The position numbers were made by a program, and so were the translations under genes. From the NCBI RefSeq assembly GCF_032854445.1, contig NC_088303.1:8251501-8315500 (forward strand): DNA of 64,000 bases, in the 5' to 3' direction. Source of the DNA: Liolophura sinensis. Its lineage: Eukaryota; Mollusca; Polyplacophora; Chitonida; Chitonidae. Under the pieces are notes generated by a model that was given only the letters and a program-made list of their open reading frames with translations, had not been told where the DNA came from and did no database searches. Positions 35,201-47,200 of the stretch are shown here, piece after piece (within the stretch, counting starts at the first letter, position 1; every line of letters begins with the position of its first letter).

Positions 35201-38200
35201 CAAACTTCAAAATAATAATAAACAATATGTTTGCTTACTTTGTTCATTAATTCTTCAGCTGAACCAGGCTAACTATCCACCTTACAGAAACCGTTCAACT
35301 GACCTACAGGGTAAGTAGGTCTCCACATCAAGTAGGCTTAATTAAGGTTGGGTTGTTAGGAGAATAAAGCACACTTATTAAGGCCCAACGAAAACAACTG
35401 GATGGAGGAAACTGGTATGAATTGAAATTTAAAGCACTTCCCTTTTTTAGGCAGATGTCAAACCTGACAACCCCATAACTGCGGATGTGTGAGCTGGATT
35501 CAAGCCTACAGGCTTACTGGTTAACTGTTAGGGTTAAATCAGTAGTGCTGAGGACAACACTGCAATCCACTGAGCCAGCGAGAGCCTCAGCAGAGTGCCT
35601 AAAAATGAAAATGCTGCTGAAGAATAAGAGATCCATACAAATTTACAATTTTTTCTGGAGAAAAGTACAGGATTTACATGTAAAATGACAGAAGAGTTGC
35701 AGAGAACAGGCACCTTTAGATGGAGTTGAGGTCTGGAGAAGTCCTAGCCAGATCTTGTGTAACTTTTCCACCCCACCCAAAGCTTCTACCGTCAGACATG
35801 TGACAAGGTTATTGATACACAGGAGAGCGTGTGACTGAACCGTCTGCAGACTGAAAGATGGACGCAAAATTTAATGATTTCATAAATTTATTCATTTTAT
35901 TTCATTGGTATCTAACATTGTGCTCAAGAATTTGCCACTTACATGCCAGCAGTCAGGTTTATGAGTGTAAGAAACCAGTCCCTGGAGTAGGTATATCACT
36001 CCAGAGTCCCTGGAGTAGGTATATCACTCCAGAGTCCCTGGAGTATTTATTTGTTTATTTGATTGGTGTTTCACGCTGTACTCAAGAATATTTCACTTAT
36101 ATGACGGCGGCCAGCATTATGGTGGGTGGAAACCGAGCAGAGCCCGGGGGAAACCCATGACCATCCGCAGGTTGCTTGCAGACCTTCCCACGTACTACCG
36201 GAGAGGAAACCAACATGAGCTGGACTTGAGCTCACAGCGACCGAATTGGTGAGAGACTGCTGGGTCATTACGCTGTGCTAGCGCGCTAACCAACTGAGCC
36301 ACGGAGGCCCCCCTGGAGTAGGTGTATCACTCCAGAGTCACTAAAGTAGGTATATCACTCCAGAGTCACTGGAGTAAGTATATCACTCCAGAGTCACTGG
36401 AGTAAGTATATCACTCCAGAGTCACTAGAGAATTTATTTATTTATTTGATTGGTGTTTAACGCCGTACTCAAGAATGTTTCACTTATACGACTGCAGCCA
36501 GCATTATGGTGGGTGGAAACTGGGCAGAGTCCAGGGGAAACAACCATCCGCAGGTTTCCCTGGAGAAGGTATATCACTTCAGAGTCCCTGGAGTAGGTAC
36601 ATCACTCCAGAGTCACTGGAATGGGTGTATCACTCCAGGGTCCCTGGAGTAGGTATATCACTCCAGAGTCCCTGGAGTAGGTACATCACTCCAGAGTCAC
36701 TGGAATGGGTGTATCACTCCAGAGTCCCTGGAGTAGGTATATCACTCCAGAGTCCCTGGAGTAGGTACATCACTCCAGAGTCACTGGAATGGGTGTATCA
36801 CTCCAGAGTCCCTGGAGTAGGTATATCACTCCAGAATCACTGGAGTAGGTATATCACTGACCTTCACCAGGTACTTGACAAACCTCCTCACTCAATGGTG
36901 CAGTTGAAACAGTGAACAATGGACTATCATGTTATCTCATTATTAATGATCATTATTCGCCTGATTGGGCAAAAGGGCAATTACTGACTTGTTAAACTCT
37001 TAAAGCCATCGTATACATACATCATACACGAATAGTGGTGCATAACTGAATAGTGGTGCACAACTGAATAGTGGTGCCCACCAGAATAGTGGTGCACACC
37101 AGAATAGTGGTGCACAACTGAATAGTGGTCCACACCAGAACAGTGGTGCACAACTGAATAGTGGTGCCCACCAGAATAGTGGTGCACAACTGAATAGTGG
37201 TGCACAACTGAATAGTGGTGCACACCAGAATAGTGGTGCACAACTGAATAGTGGTGCACACCAGAATAGTGGTGCACAACTGAATAGTGGTGCACAACTG
37301 AATAGTGGTGCACACCAGAATAGTGGTGCACAACTGAATAGTGGTGAACACCAGAACAGTGGTGCACAACTGAATAGTGGTGAACACCAGAACAGTGGTG
37401 CACAACTGAATAGTGGTGCACAACTGAATAGTGGTGCACACCAGAATAGTGGTGCACAACTGAATAGTGGTGCACACCAGAACAGTGGTGCACAACTGAA
37501 TGGTCCTGGCAGATACCAGAAGGACACAATTTCTGGGGGAAGTATTTTGACCAGTTGACCAAAGATTGGATGTTTTTTTCCACCATGTTGAATGGTGTAT
37601 ACAAAAAGCCTCAAGCACTGAGTTCCCTTCAAGGTTGTGTAAGCACGCAACAAGTCTTCAAAGGTCAAACATGTACATATACATGTATCTGAAAAGATTT
37701 ATGTATTTAAGAATATTTCACATATACGATGGCAGCCAGCATTCTGGTGGAAGGAAACCAGGCAAAGCCCTGGGGAACCCACGACCATCCGCAGGCTGCT
37801 GGCAGACCCTCCCAAGTAAGGCTGGAGAGGAAGCCAGCATGAGCTGGACTTGAACTCACAGTGACTGCATTGATGAGAGGCTCCTGGGTAATTTCACCAC
37901 AGTGGAGTGCTAAGACTCTTGGCCACAGAAACCAAAGATTGCTGTATACATATATAATAGCAACTGTGTTTGATAAAATTGCTGTTCCCATAATTCATGT
38001 AGTTTAGAACAGTTGTGGATTTTCTTACTGTTTTACCATCCTGACACACATCACAGTTTTACCTCTTGACTATAGATTTCCACATTTCCCTGTCCTCCAA
38101 TGCTTTCACTATATCAGCTGGTAATTTGACAACATTGGCTTTGGACAGAACCTGGGGATATAAGGGGCAGGAAGAAGTAAGTAACCTTGACACAACGCAT

Positions 38201-41200
38201 TCAAACATGGAAGATTGAATATGAGTTCATCAAATTTCACCCAGTTTTAGTCAGGTTTGAATTTAGCAGTCATGATACATGGAAACACCTACCTGGAACG
38301 GACAACTGATATTTAATGGCCCCAGCATTAACCCATTTAACAACGCACGTGGAACAGGTATTTTAACATACATTTATTTGTTTGATTTGTGTTTTACGCC
38401 ATACTGAAGAATATTTCATTTATATGATGGCGGCCAGCAGTATGGTGGGAGGAATCTAGGCAGAGCCCGGGAGAAACCCACAACCATCTGCAGGATAAAA
38501 AAGGTCACAGTACTGTCATAGTTAACTAGCAGTGTGTAAGAATAGCCTTTCTAGGTAGATAAAATCCAGATACAGTCAACTCTGCTGACAGCAAATTTTG
38601 AGCTGTGTTCTTATATATTAAAATTTTCAGCAAATATAGAAAAATATGAGGATTTCACAGTCCCAGTTTTGTCTCAACAATGATGAAATCTATAGCACAA
38701 CAGTCATTTTTAATTAGTGCTGTAATATGATCACATCTTTACTTAAATCACCAGATATTTACCTTATCCAGCAAGTCATTGGATGTGAATGCTGTGTGAA
38801 CTTCAGTCGGCAAGCACAGGGTATTCTACAACATTCATGATGTCAAGGTCACTTGAATATTAAATAATTCTACATCGATACAATTTACAGGGTGTACATG
38901 ACTATAATCATATCACCACAACTCTGTGTTAAGGGCCTGAGATAATATCTGCTCACAGCACATACACAACATGATAATCTGTATTTAAGGCCTTTTAAAT
39001 AAGCTTATAACATGTAATTCATATATACTGTTGTAAACTAACAAATGTAGACATGCATTCAAGATATTTAAACCTCAACTCTCAGGGCTGAATTATGTTA
39101 CCTGAGGACAAATTGCATCTTCAATTAGCACAATATGTCTGACATCTGAAGTATTAACAATCAGTGCTATACTCACAAACATGTTGTTGTTGTCTACCTC
39201 CGTGTCAGCCATGTTGGTATCCATACATGTCAAGTCATCTGAAGAGGAGCTACTGTCCATGTCTTCCCAGTCCTCTCCCTCATCTGAAACAGGACAAACA
39301 TAGACTACAGACTTCAGGTTTATTGATAGTTTCAATGAAATTTTCATATCTCATGTCTCTTGATGAGTTAGCATAAAAGATGTAATCATAAAGGGAGGAG
39401 ACATATTTTTCAATCTCAATGAAAGCTGGAAAAGCAGCAGATCTATTTCCTTGGATATGTTATAATTTTACTTAAATCGGTTTAGGGAAGATGTAATCCA
39501 TGATTTCAAATTTGGATACGGTCATTCCACCCATTCTAAAGGCCATTAATTCTTATTTCAAAAATCTACACGAAGGAAGTGTTGTTTAAATTTCTAGAAA
39601 AAATAGGCAGGAAATCTAATAACAAGAACAAAACTGAAGTTGTTCTTAAATACTTTTGTTCAGCAAATATGGTGCTGTTCTGAGTGATTTCACACATCTC
39701 TAAAGATGACATCAACACACTCATGATCCATCTTCTCCTTCAGTGCTCTCAAGCTTCATGAACACAAATTTAGTGTGAGGCCTTTTAAACAAACTTACAG
39801 GACACCATACAGCATGAAGCCTTGGCCTAAGAACTTACTCCGGGGTCTTGGTGAGAGTAAGTGTTTGACAATGCTCATGTCACCATTTGTGCACTCTGAG
39901 GAACACTGAACACAATTTGTCTTCCACCAATATGGTCAGCATACCGTTACTTCACCTGTGGGAAAGCTTGTCTTTCACCAATATGACCAACGCAACGTTA
40001 TTTCAACACCAATATGACCAGCATAATGTTACTCAAACACCAATATGACCAGCATAATGTTACTTCAACACTAATATAACCAGCATAACGTTATTTCACC
40101 TGTGGGAAGGCTTATCAATAACTTGCCCAGTATTGATTGTTTTCTCTGAGCATTCTGGTTTAACTGGGCTGCCACTCTAAAAATTCATCACCATAGCTAT
40201 AAACAACGATCAAATAAAATTATTTATTTATCTGATAGTTGCTTAACACCATGCCTTTTCACTTATAGGATAGTGGCCAGGTTTATGACAATCCTGTAAA
40301 CAAATAAATATACATGTATACATAAACTGGGCCTCGTATTTCTAATATGAATTGGTGATGTTAAAGAGTAGGGTACTGACCTTCACCTACACAGAGGTTT
40401 GTGAGTAATTCCAGAGCAACTTGTTGAGCAGTCAGTAAATACTGTACTTCCTCCAGATCTAGGCAAATGTCTACAGCCTAAAAGATAAAGTATCATCCTG
40501 AACGAGAGCTACAGAACCACAAGTTATGCCTGTCATGAGAGAGTGAACAGACGATGCCATCAGGCTGAATCTTGATGATTGAAATACATTTTATACAGGG
40601 TCGTCTGATTTCACTCTTAAATCACAAAAAAGAACAAAAATCACAAAAAAGGGCATATAAAGTCTAAACAGTTTAAAGCAATGTGACTCATTTTAACTAC
40701 CCTTTGGCTTCGGTGGTAGAGACAAAATGTAAACCCATTTTATTGGTGCATAAACAATGCATCATTACTGACAGGCATATGAAAGTTTACAATTTTAAAA
40801 GCTTTTTTTTAAATTTAATTTTGTCAGTCCGTCCGAGTTAACTTCACTCTTGATCTGAAAACAACTCCCCTGTAAAAGACCCACTGGCCAATAAAAATGA
40901 ATTCGTTACCTTTGTGGCATGTGACGGAGGAGTTTGTTTGCTGCTACTGGCAACAGGTTCCTCCTCCATTTTCTCATTGGCTTGTCCATCACCAGCAGGT
41001 CCGTTGCTGACCTGTAATTTATATTTCGTCTATGAAATGATCTTATTCATTTTTGAGGCATCTTTCAGATTTCAATATCCTTTTAATGGTCGGAGGTCGA
41101 AAATGACACCATCGATGAACATACCGGAACATGGGACCACCTTAGCTTTGAGATTCCTAATTCAATTCAGGTTCTCCCCCCATCAAAGTTTTGAAAGCTA

Positions 41201-44200
41201 TTTCTACATCAAAAGACGAGAAGCTTTCAGAATGTTAGGCGACATCACACACTTTGTATTAGGAGATAAAAACCACGCGTTTCATGTATCCTTTAAGCTA
41301 ACCAAATTCAAACACACACACACACCCGGAATTCTCATATTATATCTTACCCCCACCCCTCTAACACCCATCCACTGTTCAAACAACAAAAGAGAGAGGT
41401 TCATTACATCTGAAAAGAGTACATTTTGGGACATCAGTCCTGAGCTAGGACATTCGTGGCAGCAATTTGGGAAACAGCCCTCTTGGAATGGGGCCAAATA
41501 TCAGCCCCTGAAGCATAGGTAGACTATTCCAAGGACAACTTTCCAAATACCTGTAACAATATGACCAGCATAATGTTACTTCACCACCAATATGACCAGC
41601 ATAACGTTATTTCACCTGTGGGAAGGCTTATCAATAACTTGCCCCGTATTGATTGTTTTCTCTGGGCATTCTGGTTTAACTGGGCTGCCACTGTAAAAAC
41701 TCATCACCATAGCTATAAACAACGATCAAATAAATTTATTTATTTATTTGATAGTTGCTTAACACCATGCTTTTTCAATTATAGGATAGTGGCCAGGTTT
41801 ATTTGGTAAACCTCATGTTATTACCATAAACATAAATGTGGAACACGTGCAGCTGATACCGCAAGATGAACTCTCTGAGCCTACCTCTGTTTCTTCTTCA
41901 CCAGGTCCTGGGTCAGCCTCTGCTATAGCAACATTTTCTCCATTTTCAGCCTAAAAACATAATACATATTGTTCATACACAAGATCAATTTTGAATACAA
42001 TGAGTGCATGTTAATATGTAGATAGGCATAAAGATAGATTTAACTCTAGTTTGAATTTTGCCCATGCAGAGGTCTTAAACCAAACTCTGGCATAAAAAAT
42101 GGCTACACAATTGAAGTCAAATTCCATGCATTAGCATCATAGGAGATTTGATTTACTTTACAGGGGTCCACGCTGTCCTGGCAGGATAGAAAATTGTTTG
42201 AATTGTTGTTGTTATTTGTACTCAATGCCAAACACTGCTAAAGCTAGAAAAAGGAACAATAGTGAACATGTTTTGGGCTAAAACTGAATATCCTTTTAGG
42301 ACATGGGTAGGTCAATAGGTCTACTTTGAAAGTAAAAGGTTCACTTGTCAGTCAGGCTTGTTCCATTGTCTTGTTTTTTTTGTCACACAACAATGACAAA
42401 TATGATCTCTTCTGACTCCAAATATAGCAACACTTTTTACTGGAAGTTTTAAGTTTTACCAAAAGTGAAAAAAAAAGCTAATGAGAATCATATTTACTAC
42501 TAGTCCCATCAAAGGAATATTACCCAATTTTATGCCTGTCAGGGGTGCTTCAACACAATGCAAAAAATTCCCAACTCACTTTAACAGGTGGTAATGTAGT
42601 GTGAGCGTTCAACTTTTCACACGCGGATTTCAGCCTTTCAACCGGATCTTGTGTGAGAACCTCTGTCAACTTGGTTACCATGGCAACAACCACACCTCCA
42701 GATGCCTGGGAGATCACCTGACTGTTACTGTTACATAAAATACCTACAGAAAAAAGATTTTTCATATTTCAATTCAAGAATCAAAGAAGTGTCTAGGTCA
42801 AGGAGACCTACTAAGGAGACATCCACCTGACAATAATATTTGAGGGGAAAAAAGCAGATTTTTGAGAGAGGCAAGAGTCACTTCAGTACCTGATCACCTG
42901 AGTGATAAAACAAGAACTGACAGGTAAAGATTCAGGTAAGGTAAATCGTTTCTCCTAAAATACATTAAAACAGACCTATTTTTAGCGTAAGAATCTTTCT
43001 TAAATCCACCAATGTTGATTAAAAATACTTGCTTCTACCTCTTCAACTTTTGCCTATAGTCAAAATGTGAAAAGCCATATTCTGCTGGTTGTGAATTACA
43101 AACAGAGCCATATATAAGAATCTCATTTAGAATATCATCAAAACACTCCGTCTGAGACATGACTTATGCTGTAGGGATTAGCTCCCTTTCATTGGTTTCA
43201 CATTTTCATCTCAGACAGGAACTGACACACACATGTTCAACATGCCACATACCTATGGCTAATGTCCTGAGTAAGAGAAGTCCTGGGGTGAGAGGGTCAC
43301 ATCCCACTACACTCTCCAAGGTGGACTGGTTCTCACAGTAGAAGGATGCAGACTCTGGGTTGTCTTCACTAACCGAGTACAGGCACTGGGCTGCGGCAGG
43401 AATATCAAAATAGTCTATAGATTTACAGCTCTACATTTCAACACATTTTACTTATTTCAATATTAATAATACTTTAAACCCCAATTGCTCAACCTTTTCG
43501 CATATGAAAGAGCAACTTTCAGCGCAATTTATACACACTTGTAATTTCACTTCAGAGACAAAAGTACATTAGTTGGGCTGGCCAGTTCAAGGGCAGTATA
43601 ATGTTATCAGTCTACACAGAATAATGCCTTCATAATATGTCTGAATAAACACCTTGCAAACATGTGAAAAAGTTGAAGAATTACTGTAGTTTATGACACA
43701 TGTGCTTTAACACAACAGCGAGAAGCCATTTTTCAAGTCTTTACTAAAAGTAATTAATGCACTATTTTTCTTACAATACATTTCCTCTGCCTTTCCGCAT
43801 GATAGGCAGTGTTCTTAGGATTGAAAATATGCACTTTAACTTTGTCAGGTCTTGTTGATTTTCCAGTTTTTCAAAGCGTTGTGATAAAGTGAATATGTCA
43901 GGAAGAACTGCTGGGACAGATACCATTTTCCTAAAATTGGGTCATGTTTCATTTTTATATCAACCTTTGCCTTGGCTTTGTTCTGTCAGTAAAACAAAAC
44001 TTTAAACTGGTTTAGCCTTACTACAATATAACACCCAACAATATTGCTTACAATGGTTATTTAATATCATGCATAATGCAGGTAATGCCCTAAGCACGCC
44101 ATGAAAGTAATAACTGGAGAACAGCTATCAAGTTTAAATCTGTTGTTAGATCTCCGCCAAGAGAGGGCGGGATTTTGGTCAGAGTTCTTCATACTGTTCG

Positions 44201-47200
44201 TCTACTGCCATAGAAATATACACTGAAACAGATCCACTTTGTTCCTGTCAATGCAGCATTTGCAATGATCATTACCCAACCCAAGAATTCAACAGCTGCT
44301 ATTGTCACACACAACCAAAAAACTTAATCACTTGTAATGTGTCACATATCAGGCCTTCATCTTTAATTTTTTATTTACTTATTTATTTGATTGGTGTTTT
44401 ACGCCATACTCAAGAATGTTTCACTTATATGACGGCGGCCAGCATTATGGCCATTCCCGGGTGAAAGCCACGACCACCCGCAGGTTGCTGGAAGACCTTC
44501 CCATGTACCCTTCATATTTGAACAGTGTTATCACAATCCCATGCCTATTACAATTTTACACCTAATGCACGCCTGAAAAAAATGCAAAATGTCTAGATAA
44601 ATGCAACTTCTGGTTTTCTGTAAGGTGTGTGCTCATCATCATATACTCAAAATACCTGCTTAAAAGCAAGGATAAAGGCCTTGTATATACATGTATGATT
44701 TTGTTATGCCCAATGCCCTGCGTTTAATTCCACCACCAGTCTATGAAGTAAGTGATGTCATTCAGCAAAGACAGTTTGTGCGATACCTAAAATATTCAAG
44801 TCCTGTGACCTCACCTGCTGCAACAGCCAATGGGAATCCATACTTCTCCGTGTTAAGACAGGGCAACAGAAATCTGCCTAGATTCTCTTTATTAAACACT
44901 GTCACAGCCAATTCTGTGCTTTCACTGAAATTAAACAAGCCATGGGGATTGATCATTGCCACTGCACTGCATGTTGAAACAAAATACTGTAACAATACAA
45001 AACACTGTAACAATACAAAACAATGTACTTCCCAATGGCATTTTTTAAGTGCCACATTTTGCCCAATTCTGGTTGATACTTTTTGCGAAGTATGATTAAT
45101 TCCTTGTCAAAATAATTCAAGTGTTGGCATGAAAAGTATCATTTTAAGGCCTTTAACTATTTCTCAAATTGTATTTTAACATACCAAACTTTACCTGAAA
45201 CACAGCACTCACATATTCAGAAATATACTTCAGATGAGCTTATAGAAGAACTCCCGAGACATGTGAACACCTTGTAATATAAACATGGTCATGAATTTCT
45301 CATTCTTCAGACACAATATTATTAAGAAAGAGCAGCCTTGAAATGATGATAAAACTTATATGATGATACAACCATAATCTTTGTGTGCCAAGAATAATCA
45401 AATGTAATAGTTAACAGGGCTTTCAAGTTATGAATTTGAAGGCAGGGTGACGTGCTCCTGGGTCACTGTGCCATGCCGAAACGCTACCCCCCTCGGCCAC
45501 AGAGGCCCTGAACTGGAATTCCAGCAAAGTGATCTGTAAAGCTATTCCTTGTGATTAACTGCCAGCTTGTTACGTGGATATACATTTACAGACAGATATT
45601 TCATCACAAAGCTCCATATTTTTATTTGCCTACTGAGGCAATCAACAGCCTGATATAGGTTACAGTATACTGGAGTACTAACCACAGGTTGGCCAGCAGA
45701 TGCACAGCCTGGGTGTAAATCTCCACCTTCACATCAGCTTTCCTCTTGGCCTGTGAGTGCTCCGGGATCCAATCCACACCATACTGCAAACAGTCAATAC
45801 AACAATACAGTTGTTTACACAGGAGTTTAAAAATTTAATGTTACAACCTCAGGGTGGCTTCCCTTTGTGCTGTGATGGCAAAGAAGGGGTAATCTGTGCA
45901 TTTTAACTTGGGTGGATGTGTACAATACTATAATTTATAATCTCCATAGTCAGATGAAATGAAGACTTATTTCCTGAAATATTTACTTTAGAGGATTTTC
46001 TTGGGTAATTTAATAAATTACTTTTGTGTATTTTCAATGTTGTATATACCAACCATGTTCCATGCACTGATCTGTTGTCACGCATGTCACATATGCTGTG
46101 ACGACATCACTCCACTGAGAGACGTCACAGTGATGTTGTAACATACAAACTCAAAATTATTCACATACTGAATAACAGGTTGAATGGTTGTTTACTCTAT
46201 AGGTTTATATGAAATAACTGAATCATTTCCCACATACAACAGACGGTTAAGTTTAATGATCTTTGATATAGCACTAAACACGGCCTCCATCAAAATTCCT
46301 TGTGCCTCATATTTCCTACACCTGTAGTTCATCCAGCAAACACCATCTGAGCATGGCATGTTGATATCATTATGTTTTCTTAAATTTTGAGTTCAAATGT
46401 TTTCTTCAGGAGAACACGCACACATATGATAATAAATATGTTATATTAAAGCCGACAAACCTCATTAAGCAGGGCAATGAGAGGTGTTAACACATCCTTC
46501 AGTACTAGCTTTTTACAAACATCTGGTCCTCCATCCACACTGATGTTCCTGAGAAACCAAAACATTAACGTTATGAAAAACCAGGTTAAATAAAACCTTT
46601 AGAATGATTAACACACCTGCAATTTATGCTATTTCAGATTAAACCAGCATTTCTTTTCCCAGTTTTGAACCAATAAATGCAAACCAGTCATACATCCATT
46701 GCACACTGGGAACTCCTATGTTTAGACAGATATGGGAGTCCCTTCCCAAACTGACCACCACTGAACATACTTTACCGCAGAAATAACTTCACTGTGGGTG
46801 GATCCAACACATCCGACATCTCAAGACTACCTTACTTCTCATTCCATTCAGGGTTTGACGTCATGACATCACAGAATAATTTGTAACCAATGTGTAGGAT
46901 ATTCGCTTGACCTATTCTCAACAATACAGCTTACAACTGTTAAACTGTGTGATCTTCATTGACAGTTCAGAATGGTCTATTAAGGATTTAGTAAAAAAAT
47001 TCCTCACACAAACACTTACACCCACCGATATCCTGAAAGTTTCAGTTGTAGCTACCATGAACATTTATTGAAGAGAATCTCTCTTTTAAAATAACCAGAT
47101 ACAGCATTCAATTCAAAGCTCTTAAATCCTCAAATCTACCTTAAAGCTCCTAAAGCTGATTGTCTTATATGATGATTGGAGTCCACAATTAGGGGAGCTA

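Larger units (their letters stand above)
35977..36858. repeat. 28-bp minisatellite split by two SINEs
   Basis: Unit gtccctggagtaggtatatc + actccaga at 35977-36045, 36311-36432 and 36556-36858. The last part has an 84-bp three-unit period that includes a cactggaatgggtgtatcac variant. The unit itself is an inverted repeat: ctggagt ... actccag. HEATR3 intron 13. Confidence 0.93.

Noticed and set aside
36981-37668. Three overlapping frames of 198-222 codons on the minus strand
   Set aside because: Repeat translation of an 18-bp minisatellite; no start context, no domain, all three frames open.
40914-41522. 202-codon plus-strand open frame
   Set aside because: Covers the antisense of HEATR3 exon 9 and intron sequence; no domain or splice support.
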